Positions 15,983-24,106 are shown, counted from the first letter of the stretch. The stretch: 64,000 nucleotides of DNA from Alkalihalobacillus alcalophilus ATCC 27647 = CGMCC 1.3604 (GCF_000292245.2 NZ_ALPT02000006.1:16283-80282), one strand, 5' to 3'. The notes: generated by a model from the sequence alone, not told the origin. Numbers and translations are program-made.

Positions 15983-16819
15983 TTACGCATATCTTCTTTG
16001 ACTCCACCATTGAATTGCATTAATGACTAACAGCATAATAAACGAGAAGACAAGCATCACTGCGGCGATCGCTGTTGCTCCGATGTAGTCAAATTGTTCA
16101 AGTTTTGTCATAATTAACAATGGCGTAATTTCCGTTCGCATTGGCATATTCCCTGATATAAAGACAACGGAACCATATTCCCCTAATGCTCTAGCAAATG
16201 CTAAGGCAAAACCTGATAATAATGCCGGAAAGATCACAGGTAATATTACTTTAAAAAACGTATGAAAACGAGTGGCTCCAAGGCTTGCTGAAGCTTCCTC
16301 GACTTCTTTTTCAATGCCTTCTAACACAGGTTGAACCATTCGTACGACAAATGGCAAACCGATAAATGTTAAAGCGACGATAACGCCAAGTGGTGTGAAA
16401 GCAACTCGAATCCCAAAAATATCTAAATATTGACCAACCCAGCCTGTTGTGGCGTATAAAGAAGTCAGTGCGATACCAGCAACCGCCGTTGGTAACGCAA
16501 AGGGTAAATCAATTAGTCCGTCAATAAACCTTTTGCCTGGGAAGTTATAACGAACGAGTACCCATGCGATTAATAAACCAAATACGGCATTAATGGATGC
16601 TGCCGCAAAAGCCGCTCCAATACTTAATTTATAAGAAGCGACAACTCTTGGTTCCGTCACAACTGCCCAGAAGTTCCCCCAGCCCATTGTTGCTGTATTA
16701 AGAAAAATCATCGTAAGGGGAATAAAAATAAGCAAAGTCACATACATCATCGTAAAACCCATTGATAGTCCAAATCCTGGTAGAACACTATACTGTTTCC
16801 ATTTTCTTTTTCTTGCCAA
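15983..16819 (-). CDS. cysT: Sulfate ABC importer permease CysT
   Basis: 278 residues, six membrane helices. Family marks are DLPFALPTAVAGIALTSLYA, EEVEEASASLGATRFHTFFK (EAA loop) and FARALGEYGSVVFISG. It starts with TTG; GGAGAGG lies about ten bases upstream and no ATG fits better. Unusually it is separated from sbp by 356 bases, a gap that holds a degenerate repeat, so cysTWA may depend on read-through or on a promoter inside the gap. Confidence 0.93.
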   Translation of the reverse strand: MARKRKWKQYSVLPGFGLSMGFTMMYVTLLIFIPLTMIFLNTATMGWGNFWAVVTEPRVVASYKLSIGAAFAAASINAVFGLLIAWVLVRYNFPGKRFIDGLIDLPFALPTAVAGIALTSLYATTGWVGQYLDIFGIRVAFTPLGVIVALTFIGLPFVVRMVQPVLEGIEKEVEEASASLGATRFHTFFKVILPVIFPALLSGFALAFARALGEYGSVVFISGNMPMRTEITPLLIMTKLEQFDYIGATAIAAVMLVFSFIMLLVINAIQWWSQRRYA

Positions 16820-16869
16820 AATCGTTACACCTCTCCGTCTAGCTAGAATTCTTTAATTAATAAGAGGAT

Positions 16870-17165
16870 GGGACAAAAACCTCCTCTGATACGAATAACA
16901 GGTAACATTTATTGGAATCGTAGTGGATGGCGTTCTATTCACCGTTTCCGAAAATCATGCTCCGCGTCCTGTAGGCTACTGATTAAGTCCAGTTAGTTAG
17001 ATTAGGCTGAATCATTTAGCTTACTCCATTCGCTGCATGACTCGCCCACTAGGAGAGAGGATGAATCTTCTCATTCCTTTTGTAATAAAAAACAAGAAAT
17101 TTCCAATAAAAAAGTTAGATGGCCATCATTTAGTCATTCAACTCTTTTTTAAATGGTTTTGTCCC
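16870..17165. repeat. Degenerate intergenic repeat between sbp and cysT
   Basis: About 300 bases with no ORF, bounded by inverted GGGACAAAAACC (16870-16881) and GGTTTTGTCCC (17155-17165). Inside, the stretch from about 16955 (CCGAAAATCATGCTCCGCGT followed by CCTG) resembles the CCAAAACCATACTCCGCGT part of the mobile-element hairpin units, so it looks like a decayed relative. A weak hairpin AAAAAGAGTT...AACTTTTTT (about 17105-17152) lies just after the sbp stop codon. Confidence 0.45.
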
Positions 17166-17175
17166 TACCTCGTTT

Positions 17176-18201
17176 CTATGGTTGGTAAATTCGGTCAAAA
17201 ACGCCACCATCATTAAAATGTATTTCTTGAGCTTCTTGCCAGCCACCAAACACATCATCAATCGTAAATAATTGAATATTTGGGAAGATATCATATTGTG
17301 CTAAAATTTCTTCATTTCTTGGACGATAATAATGCTCTGCTGCTAGTTCCTGGCCAATGTCCGTATATAAAAACTCTAAATACGCTTCTGCCACTTCTCT
17401 TGTTCCTTTTTTATCAACATTTGCATCAACAACAGATACTGGCGGTTCTGCTAAAATACTAATAGATGGATTAACAATTTCAAATTCATCTTCGCCAAGC
17501 TCATTAATTGCTAAGTACGCTTCATTTTCCCATGAAAGGAAAACATCACCGATTTTTCGTTCCACAAAAGTCGTTGTTGATCCCCTTGCTCCTGAATCTA
17601 GCACTTCCACATTTTGATACAGCTTTGAGACAAATTCTTCGGCCGCTTCCTCTGTTCCATATTCTTCAAGTGCATAGCCCCATGCCGCTAAATAATTCCA
17701 TCTTGCCCCTCCTGATGTTTTCGGATTTGGCGTAATAACAGAAACATCCTCTTGAACGAGGTCATCCCAATCTTGGATATTCAATGGATTTCCTTTCCTT
17801 ACTAAAAAGACAATCGTTGACGTATATGGCGTTGAATTATCATCGAGTCTCGTTTGCCAATCAGCAGGAATTAATTCTCGATTTTCATGTAAAACATCAA
17901 TATCATAAGCTAGCGCAAGTGTTACAACATCAGCTTCTAATCCATCAATGACCGCTCTTGCTTGGCTTCCTGAACCACCATGTGAAGAGTTGATTCTGAC
18001 TGTTTGACCTGTTTCTTCTTTCCAATAGTCCGCAAACTCCTTATCAAAATCTTGGTATAGCTCCCTTGTTGGATCATAAGAAACATTTAAGATTTCTACT
18101 CTGTCTCCATCACCCGAATTAGCTCCATCTGAAGAACATGCCGCTAAAATCCCTGTCAAAACAAATGCCGTCAATAAAACTAGCCGTTTCGTTCTTTTCA
18201 T
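17176..18201 (-). CDS. sbp: Sulfate-binding lipoprotein
   Basis: 341 residues. Signal peptide and lipobox GILAAC (Cys about 22). The mature protein is a type II periplasmic-binding fold: ILNVSYDPTRELYQDFDKEF is the classic opening of sulfate/thiosulfate-binding proteins, with SHGGSGSQARAVIDGL forming the anion-binding loop, TPNPKTSGGARWNYLAAW, and DVFLSWENEA. It hands sulfate to CysTWA. AGGAGG lies 11 bases before the ATG. It follows yezD by 81 bases containing a hairpin. Confidence 0.94.
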   Translation of the reverse strand: MKRTKRLVLLTAFVLTGILAACSSDGANSGDGDRVEILNVSYDPTRELYQDFDKEFADYWKEETGQTVRINSSHGGSGSQARAVIDGLEADVVTLALAYDIDVLHENRELIPADWQTRLDDNSTPYTSTIVFLVRKGNPLNIQDWDDLVQEDVSVITPNPKTSGGARWNYLAAWGYALEEYGTEEAAEEFVSKLYQNVEVLDSGARGSTTTFVERKIGDVFLSWENEAYLAINELGEDEFEIVNPSISILAEPPVSVVDANVDKKGTREVAEAYLEFLYTDIGQELAAEHYYRPRNEEILAQYDIFPNIQLFTIDDVFGGWQEAQEIHFNDGGVFDRIYQP

Positions 18202-18231
18202 CTGCCATTCCGCCTCCTAATTGAACCTGTT

Positions 18232-18267
18232 AGGACGACCAACTATATCTTGCAAGCTGGTAGTCCT
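18232..18267 (-). other. Intercistronic hairpin before sbp
   Basis: Minus strand AGGACTACCAGC pairs with GTTGGTCGTCCT (one mismatch, one G-U). No T run follows, so it is not a terminator. It may be an RNA stability or processing element between yezD and sbp. Confidence 0.5.
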
Positions 18268-18282
18268 AGATGTTCTTTCCAT

Positions 18283-18447
18283 TTATTGTTTGAATTTATT
18301 TTTCTTTTGTTGGGTAAACCTTACTTTTTCAGTAGCATCAATTTGCGTAATTTGATTATCATGAATCGTTATTAGTACCGTTCCAAATTCAATTTTTTCG
18401 ATTGCTTTTTTAATCTCCTCTTCCTTTTGTTTATCGTAAAAACCCAT
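18283..18447 (-). CDS. yezD: YezD-family small protein (DUF2292)
   Basis: 54 residues: MGFYDKQKEEEIKKAIEKI, then FGTVLITIHDNQITQIDATE and a basic tail ending KKNKFKQ. This is the YezD family, often encoded in sulfate-assimilation operons of Firmicutes; its molecular role is unknown. The ATG lies 17 bases inside the end of the Rrf2 gene, with AAAGGGGA about eight bases upstream, so translation is coupled to the regulator. It precedes sbp in the same apparent transcript. Confidence 0.85.
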   Translation of the reverse strand: MGFYDKQKEEEIKKAIEKIEFGTVLITIHDNQITQIDATEKVRFTQQKKNKFKQ

Positions 18448-18877
18448 CTGTCTTTTCCCCTTTCATTTGGATATTTTGATCAAGTAAATCTTGCAATGTT
18501 GTCGCATCAAGAACATCCGCAACCGTATCTCGTACTAGCCCCCACAACGGTTGTAATAAACAAGTAGGTTCAAGTGAACAAGCTTCATAAGAAGTGACAC
18601 TGACACACCCCATCGGTGCTAGTGGACCTTCAAGCTTTCGAATCACCTCTCCGATAAAAATCTCAGAACTTTCTTTTTTTAATTGAAAACCACCATCCAT
18701 GCCTCTTTTGCTCGTTATATAATCCAACGTTTTTAATTGTGCTAAAAGTTTTTCAAGGTATGGTGTCGGAACTAATATTTCTTCACTAATCTCCTTCACT
18801 TTCAATCTCTTTTCAGAATACTTAGCTAGAACAATTAAGGCTCTTAACGAATATTCCCCTTTACTAGATACTCTCAT
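18431..18877 (-). CDS. Rrf2-family transcriptional regulator with a cysteine triad
   Basis: 148 residues. Winged-helix Rrf2 domain starting RVSSKGEYSLRALIVLAKYS, recognition region VPTPYLEKLLAQLKTLDYIT, then wing SKRGMDGGFQL. Three cysteines follow (GCVSVTSYEACSLEPTC; spacing C-x8-C-x5-C), placed like the Fe-S ligands of IscR and NsrR. B. subtilis CymR, the usual cysteine-metabolism Rrf2 repressor, lacks this triad. It heads yezD-sbp-cysTWA and probably controls that operon and the CCGACT-bearing promoters nearby. The ATG at 18877 follows GAGGTG by six bases; the GTG at 18886 lies within that site. Confidence 0.88.
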   Translation of the reverse strand: MRVSSKGEYSLRALIVLAKYSEKRLKVKEISEEILVPTPYLEKLLAQLKTLDYITSKRGMDGGFQLKKESSEIFIGEVIRKLEGPLAPMGCVSVTSYEACSLEPTCLLQPLWGLVRDTVADVLDATTLQDLLDQNIQMKGEKTDGFLR

Positions 18878-18893
18878 TTGAGTCACCTCTTTA

Positions 18894-18927
18894 ATTATAA
18901 GTAATATGACAGGTTAAGTCGGGTTTA
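18894..18927 (-). promoter_or_regulatory. Promoter and operator-like site of the Rrf2-yezD-sbp operon
   Basis: Minus strand CCGACT (18917-18922), 17 bases, TATAAT (18894-18899), only 17 bases before the start codon. The surrounding AATAAACCCGACTTAACCTG matches the site upstream of the monooxygenase operon (AATAAATCCGACTAAATTAA). The box over the -35 suggests autoregulation by the Rrf2 protein. Confidence 0.6.
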
Positions 18928-18930
18928 TTC

Positions 18931-18992
18931 TAAAAAAAAAGCCTTAACTAGACATAATTAGTTCTAGCTAAGGCCTTCGGTTGTCCGATCAG
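18931..18992 (-). terminator. Mini-hairpin plus terminator, motif copy d
   Basis: Minus strand: CTGA, TCGG-ACAA-CCGA, then GCCTTAGCTAGA pairing with TCTAGTTAAGGC (one mismatch), then nine T. It follows the YlmA-type gene and lies about 20 bases downstream of a TTGACA-17-TAATAA promoter, so it could end a short leader or small RNA rather than only the ylmA transcript. Confidence 0.8.
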
Positions 18993-19018
18993 CTTTAAAT
19001 ATTGAATTTGTATTTATA

Positions 19019-19047
19019 TTATTATTCAGATTAATCATATGTGTCAA
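19019..19047 (-). promoter_or_regulatory. Sigma-A promoter upstream of motif copy d
   Basis: Minus strand TTGACA (19042-19047), 17-base spacer, TAATAA (19019-19024). Transcription from about 19012 would reach the strong terminator at 18931 after roughly 80 bases, with the Rrf2 operon beyond it. Confidence 0.6.
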
Positions 19048-19073
19048 GTATGTTTTGAAAAATAATAAAAATT

Positions 19074-19859
19074 CTAATTTTTTATCGCAAGCCATGGTCG
19101 TCCCTTTTGCCATTGAATGTTTACAGGTAATTGAAAACAATCGCTTAAGTAAGGCTCTGTTAAGATACCCTTTTTTGGGCCTTGGGCGATGATTTTACCA
19201 GAGCGTAAGAGTAGGGCATTCGTTACGCTTGGCAACACTTCTTCCAAATGATGAGTTACATATAAAATAGTCGGACCATCCTCTAATTTCATAATTCCTT
19301 CAATTGTCTCTAATAATTGCTCTCTTATGTAGACATCTAATCCATTGCACGGTTCATCTAAAATTAAAATCTTTGGCTCAGACATTAAGGCTCTGGCAAT
19401 CATCGTCCTTCTTTTTTCCCCTTGTGAAAGCGTATGGAATGCAGAGTCTTTGTAATTCTCCATCTTAAGTAAACGTAAAAATTGAAGTGCAGCTTCCTTA
19501 TCTTCGTCTGTCATGTCTTCATAGAGACCAACAGAGGCGTGTCTGCCACTTAAAACGACTTCTAATGTCGTATCACTCGCCCTCGCCGCAAAACGCTCGT
19601 CTAACGAAGAACTAACCCAGCCAATAGTCTTTCGTAATTCGTGAATATTCGTTTGTCCAAACCGTTCATTTAAGACCGTTATTTCCCCTCCAGAAGCCCA
19701 TTCATAACCTGTAATCAATTTTAATAAGGACGTTTTGCCAGAACCATTTAAACCTAACAAGACCCAATGCTCACCTTTTTGAACATGCCAATTAATTTTA
19801 TTAAGAATAAGTCTATTCCATCTTCTGAAACTGACATCTTTAAGTTGCACAACTTTCAT
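19074..19859 (-). CDS. ylmA: ABC-type ATPase, YlmA family
   Basis: 261 residues: Walker A GLNGSGKTS, signature LSQGEKRRTMIARAL, Walker B ILILDEPCNGLD and THHLEEVLPSV switch region, with the short C-terminal tail of YlmA/ModF-like stand-alone ATPases. No permease gene is adjacent, so its partner is unknown. Start: the ATG at 19859 has GGAGGAG six bases upstream; an in-frame ATG at 19892 lacks one. A GGAGG beside an AT-rich leader and its own terminator suggest a single-gene unit. Confidence 0.85.
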   Translation of the reverse strand: MKVVQLKDVSFRRWNRLILNKINWHVQKGEHWVLLGLNGSGKTSLLKLITGYEWASGGEITVLNERFGQTNIHELRKTIGWVSSSLDERFAARASDTTLEVVLSGRHASVGLYEDMTDEDKEAALQFLRLLKMENYKDSAFHTLSQGEKRRTMIARALMSEPKILILDEPCNGLDVYIREQLLETIEGIMKLEDGPTILYVTHHLEEVLPSVTNALLLRSGKIIAQGPKKGILTEPYLSDCFQLPVNIQWQKGRPWLAIKN

Positions 19860-19949
19860 CAGATTCTCCTCCAAAATATTCGAAATATTCATATAATACC
19901 TCCATTATAGCAAAAATAGCCAAAAACGAAAATAATAAATAAAAGCTTA

Positions 19950-19990
19950 TAAAAAAGCAGAAGAAAGGGATAACCCTCTCTTCTGCTTTT
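19950..19990 (-). terminator. Terminator of the LTA-synthase family gene
   Basis: Minus strand AAAAGCAGAAGAGAGGG pairs with CCCTTTCTTCTGCTTTT across TTAT and runs into T residues. Confidence 0.92.
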
Positions 19991-19996
19991 AATTAA

Positions 19997-21901
19997 TTAA
20001 TCATTTTGTGAAAGAACTTCTTCTTGTTCATGATCTTTATATCTTAATAAATCTCCATATAAGATTTTATCAGAGTAACCTAAATCCAGATTTACACTTT
20101 CAAAAAACGGCTCACAAAATTCAATTTCTATTTCTTCTTCTGTCTCTTTATCGTAGCAAACGCCTCTAGTGAAAAGGTAATCATCACTTATAAAGCTTCC
20201 ATCACGTAAAATCGTAAATGATTCACGGTCTGGTGCTGTTAAATCTGTACCAAAGTGGAACATACCCTTTGTCTCGATTCCTAACAGATGAAGAATCGTT
20301 GGTTTTAAATCAATCTGACCTGAGACAGTATCCATTACTTTATTACCATCATAACCAGGTATATGAATAAACTTTGGCACCCGCTGTAATTGTACTGTAT
20401 CAAACGGTGTAATCTCTTCTTTATCTAAATACATCGCCATTGAACGGTTATGATTTTCAGAAATACCATAATGATCCCCATACATAATAAAGATGGAATC
20501 CTCATACATTCCTTCTTCTTTTAGACGATCAAAAAAGTATTCCAAAGCATAGTCCATATAACGTACAGTTGGGAAATATCGACTTAACGTTCGGCTAGGA
20601 TAGTCCCCTTCTTCTATAAACTTGTCTTCCTCATCTAACTCAAAAGGAAAATGATTCGTTAACGTAATAAACTTCGTATAATAAGGCTCTGGCTGTGATT
20701 TTAATAGGTCAATAGATTGCTCAAAGAAATCAACATCCTTTAAGCCCCAACCTACTGAATTTTCTTCATGAACATCATAGCTCATTATATCAAAATAACG
20801 GTCATAACCGAGAGATTGATACATCATATCACGATTCCAAAAGCTTTTATTATTCGCATGCATAACAGAAGCATAATAGCCATTTTCACTTACATTACTC
20901 GGTAGAGCATCAAAGGCATTACCCGCATGTGTAAAGAAGACAGAACCACTGTCACGGCCATACATCGAATTCGCTAGTAAATACTCTGAGTCAGAAGTTT
21001 TCCCTTGACCCGTTTGATGATAGAAATTTTCAAAGTAAATACTTTCATCAATTAAAGAGTTCAAAAATGGCGTAATCACTTCTCCACCTTCACCATTTTC
21101 ATCCTCATTTACTGTTTCATTAATCACAAATGTTTGTAGAGACTCCATTGAAATGACAATAACATTTTTGCCTTCTGCAATCCCAAATAATTCAGGATCT
21201 GGCTCTTCATGTTTCGCTTTTACATGTCGCTGGACTTCGATAATATCAGAACTATCGGCAAAGACACGCTGCGCTCGCGTTTGCGACTGAAGAAACCCAT
21301 CATAAACATGATAATTAAAGATCCCAATATTTTTAACAATCAAATCACGGTCAAACGAACGTGTTAATAATTGTGGGCGCTCTGCTTGGGCAAGTGTTAA
21401 ATTTGTTACAAATAAAACGACAGCCACTAACATAATGAGTAATGGCTCTCTTTTTAACGGACGTAATGCAGGGCTGTTACGCTTTTGAGCTAAGTAAATC
21501 AGAATTGCGATGTCAATAAAAATAAAGGCATCATACCAATGAATTAGTTCAAATACACTTGAACCTAAATCGCCCATATTACTCGTTTGAAATAAAACAG
21601 GTATCGTAATATAGTCCGTAAAAAAGCGGTAATACAGTAAATTAAAATATAAAACGAATGATGCAATCGTTGCTAATATAATAACAGCTTTCTTTCGCCA
21701 TTTAGCTGCAAAAAAGAAACTAATTCCTAATATAAATATGGCTGAACTTAATGGATTAATAAATAGCAAAAACTCCTGTAATGGATTATCAGAAGGAATT
21801 CCGAAGCCAACTTTATAAATGATATACGTTTTTATCCATAAGAAAAATACAGCTAACGCAAAAAACCTTACTCGATATAATAGATTCTTTATCCTTTCCA
21901 T
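19997..21901 (-). CDS. LTA synthase family protein
   Basis: 634 residues: five membrane helices (about 10-30, 45-65, 72-95, 125-145, 155-172), then an extracellular sulfatase-fold domain. Metal and catalytic residues are in VISMESLQTF (Glu about 253), TGQGKTSDSEYL (catalytic Thr about 302) and MYGDHYGISENHN. LtaS-type enzymes polymerise glycerol phosphate from phosphatidylglycerol onto a lipid anchor to make lipoteichoic acid; relatives act as primases or stress variants, so LtaS, YvgJ or YqgS cannot be distinguished here. The ATG at 21901 follows AAGGGGAAAG. A Glu/Asp-rich tail is notable. Confidence 0.9.
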   Translation of the reverse strand: MERIKNLLYRVRFFALAVFFLWIKTYIIYKVGFGIPSDNPLQEFLLFINPLSSAIFILGISFFFAAKWRKKAVIILATIASFVLYFNLLYYRFFTDYITIPVLFQTSNMGDLGSSVFELIHWYDAFIFIDIAILIYLAQKRNSPALRPLKREPLLIMLVAVVLFVTNLTLAQAERPQLLTRSFDRDLIVKNIGIFNYHVYDGFLQSQTRAQRVFADSSDIIEVQRHVKAKHEEPDPELFGIAEGKNVIVISMESLQTFVINETVNEDENGEGGEVITPFLNSLIDESIYFENFYHQTGQGKTSDSEYLLANSMYGRDSGSVFFTHAGNAFDALPSNVSENGYYASVMHANNKSFWNRDMMYQSLGYDRYFDIMSYDVHEENSVGWGLKDVDFFEQSIDLLKSQPEPYYTKFITLTNHFPFELDEEDKFIEEGDYPSRTLSRYFPTVRYMDYALEYFFDRLKEEGMYEDSIFIMYGDHYGISENHNRSMAMYLDKEEITPFDTVQLQRVPKFIHIPGYDGNKVMDTVSGQIDLKPTILHLLGIETKGMFHFGTDLTAPDRESFTILRDGSFISDDYLFTRGVCYDKETEEEIEIEFCEPFFESVNLDLGYSDKILYGDLLRYKDHEQEEVLSQND

Positions 21902-22027
21902 AATCTTTCCCCTTCCTAATTCCCTTCTTGCAGACAAACCATTCCTTTTATCTCTATCTTTTTTTGAATGATTGCCCTTGGTAAACTTTTCTCTTTTAAT
22001 TCATTTCATTTTTTGTGAACATTTACT

Positions 22028-22055
22028 ATCTTAGCTGAATGGAATTATAAGTCAA
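22028..22055 (-). promoter_or_regulatory. Sigma-A promoter of the LTA-synthase family gene
   Basis: Minus strand TTGACT (22050-22055), 16-base spacer, TAAGAT (22028-22033), about 125 bases before the start codon. The rest of the 21902-22254 gap holds a small plus-strand hairpin GAAACCA-TTAT-TGGTTTC with a few T (22141-22167) and nothing else recognised. Confidence 0.5.
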
Positions 22056-22254
22056 TAGATATAATGTGTAAGATCATGAGATATTAACACAACAAAAATC
22101 GACAATAACTCAACTGAGCCCAGTATTTATATGACGATTTGAAACCATTATTGGTTTCATCTTTTTCGACATTTCCCAGAAAAAAACAAAAAATCATTCA
22201 AAAGACCTTACACCACTCTATTACCTTCATTTTTTTCCAACTATTGAAACAAGA

Positions 22255-22296
22255 CAAAAAACCTACCACTTTTATTAAAAAGGATAGGTTTTTTGT
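22255..22296 (-). terminator. Terminator of zwf
   Basis: Minus strand AAAAAACCTATCCTTTT and AAAAGTGGTAGGTTTTTT form a long imperfect stem around TAAT, ending in six T, just after the zwf stop codon. Confidence 0.9.
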
Positions 22297-22303
22297 CGCC
22301 TTC

Positions 22304-23797
22304 TTACAAATCCTTTAATGCCCACCATTTAAATCCATCATTTGATAACAATTGTTCAGACGATTTCGGTCCCATCGTACCTGATACATATTGTTCAATT
22401 TCTTCATTCGACTCTGCCCATGCTTTTGAAATTGGGTCAATTAATGCCCAAGATAAATTCACTTCATCCCAGTGAGCAAAATTTGTCGCATCTCCTAACA
22501 TACAATCATAAATCAAGCGTTCGTACGCCTCTGGTGTATTAACACCATCAATACTGTTATTTTTAAATTCTAAATCAACCGGTATCGTTTCACCTAATAA
22601 CCCAACTTTTTTTCCATTTAAAATAAGGGTAATTCCTTCATCCGGTTGAATATGAATAACGAGTAAATTCGGATGAATCGTCATATCTTCACTTTTTTGT
22701 GTATAAACATTTAGTGGCAAGTCCTTAAACTGTACGACGATTTTAGTTGACTTTACTGCCATACGCTTTCCTGTTCGGACGTAAAAAGGTACCCCCGCCC
22801 AGCGATGATTGTCGATTAATAGCTTTCCAGCGACAAATGTTTCTGTTGTCGAATCTTCTTTAACATTTTTCTCTTGACGATATCCTGGTACTTCTGAACC
22901 GGAAATTTCACCAGCTGCATACTGTCCGCGAATAAAATAATCAGACGCCTCATCGGTCGAAATCGGACGGATCGCACGAAGCACTTTAATTTTTTCACTT
23001 CTTACTTCATTAGTTGCCAGACGAATTGGTGGGTCCATCGATAATAAAAGAACCATTTGTAATAAATGATTTTGCACCATATCCCTCAATGCTCCAGATG
23101 TCTCATAATAACCACCACGATCTTCTACACCAAGCACTTCACTTGAGGTAATTTGGATATTCGAAATATGTCGATTATTCCACAAAGGTTCAAATATCGC
23201 ATTAGCAAACCGGATCACTTCGATATTTTGAACCATTTCTTTTCCTAAATAATGATCAATACGATAAATTTGATCTTCAGAAAAAGCTTCACGAATTTCA
23301 TTATTTAATTTCTGAGCAGAAGGAAGGTCATGGCCAAATGGCTTCTCAATGACTAAACGGTTCCAACCTTCTGATTGAGTAACGCCTTCTTTTTTCAATT
23401 GAATCGCAATCGTTCCAAAAAACTGTGGAGCCATTGCCATATAATAGATACGATTACCAGGAATTTCGAATTTAGCTTCTAACTCTTCAAGTTTATGTTT
23501 TAATTTTAAGTAAGACTCCGTATTAGTTACATCAAATGGTAAATAGAAAAAATGTTGACAAAATTCATCAATTCTTTCATTCGATAAATGGGTTTCTTCA
23601 ATCGCCTTTTTGACATTCTCACGTAGCTCAGCATCAGACCATGGTCTTCTCGCCGCACCAATGACCACAAAATTGTCTGATAGTTTTCCTGATAAAAATA
23701 AGCTGTATATTGAAGGATATAATTTCCTTTTAGCTAAATCACCTGTTGCCCCAAATAAAATGATACTTGTTTTTGGCTGTACAATTTTGTTCGTCAT
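22304..23797 (-). CDS. zwf: Glucose-6-phosphate 1-dehydrogenase
   Basis: 497 residues. It oxidises glucose-6-phosphate to 6-phosphogluconolactone with NADP+, the first step of the oxidative pentose phosphate pathway; cytoplasmic. The Rossmann motif FGATGDLAKRKLYPS is at 14-28, the active-site peptide RIDHYLGKEMVQN about 180-192 contains the His and Lys that bind substrate, and GYYETSGALRDMVQNHLLQ is a family hallmark. Typical length. It has no gnd or pgl neighbour here and forms a single-gene unit ending at its own terminator. Confidence 0.97.
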   Translation of the reverse strand: MTNKIVQPKTSIILFGATGDLAKRKLYPSIYSLFLSGKLSDNFVVIGAARRPWSDAELRENVKKAIEETHLSNERIDEFCQHFFYLPFDVTNTESYLKLKHKLEELEAKFEIPGNRIYYMAMAPQFFGTIAIQLKKEGVTQSEGWNRLVIEKPFGHDLPSAQKLNNEIREAFSEDQIYRIDHYLGKEMVQNIEVIRFANAIFEPLWNNRHISNIQITSSEVLGVEDRGGYYETSGALRDMVQNHLLQMVLLLSMDPPIRLATNEVRSEKIKVLRAIRPISTDEASDYFIRGQYAAGEISGSEVPGYRQEKNVKEDSTTETFVAGKLLIDNHRWAGVPFYVRTGKRMAVKSTKIVVQFKDLPLNVYTQKSEDMTIHPNLLVIHIQPDEGITLILNGKKVGLLGETIPVDLEFKNNSIDGVNTPEAYERLIYDCMLGDATNFAHWDEVNLSWALIDPISKAWAESNEEIEQYVSGTMGPKSSEQLLSNDGFKWWALKDL

Positions 23798-24030
23798 TTA
23801 TTCAATTCCTCTCTATCCCGGTCAGTCTACCTGCCATTATATGTATATCTAATCTCCCTATCCAAAATACTCCTAATTCTCTCTATCACATTAAAGCAAC
23901 ATTGTGTTTAGTATATCGTAATTTAAAAAGAAGTAAATATAAAAAGCGGTAAAAAAACAATGATTTCTCCAATATTTGATAGAAAAACGCTTGCATTTAT
24001 TATCTATCACTTTTTTACTTTTCCCTGTTA

Positions 24031-24106
24031 GAAAAAAAACGACAAAGTTCTTTACTAGGCTTTGTCGACACCCTCACTTTAATTCTTTTTATCATCCTCT
24101 ATTATA
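24031..24106 (-). ncRNA. Candidate small RNA between the thiol-oxidation pair and zwf
   Basis: Minus strand TATAAT (24101-24106), about 30 bases of unstructured sequence, then CGACAAAG-N12-CTTTGTCG followed by eight T (24033-24067). The operon upstream already has its own terminator at 24282-24320, so this second terminator has no gene to serve. A ~60-base transcript is implied. The -35 region is weak. The surrounding gap (23798-24368) holds nothing else recognised. Confidence 0.35.

Noticed and set aside
22141..22167. Plus-strand hairpin GAAACCA-TTAT-TGGTTTC with a short T run
   Set aside because: No plus-strand gene ends there, and a 7-bp stem in AT-rich DNA is weak; left as a comment only.
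24020..24093. 26-codon minus-strand ORF starting after the TATAAT at 24101
   Set aside because: The AGAGG directly abuts the ATG and the frame runs through the terminator hairpin and T run; a small RNA is a better reading.
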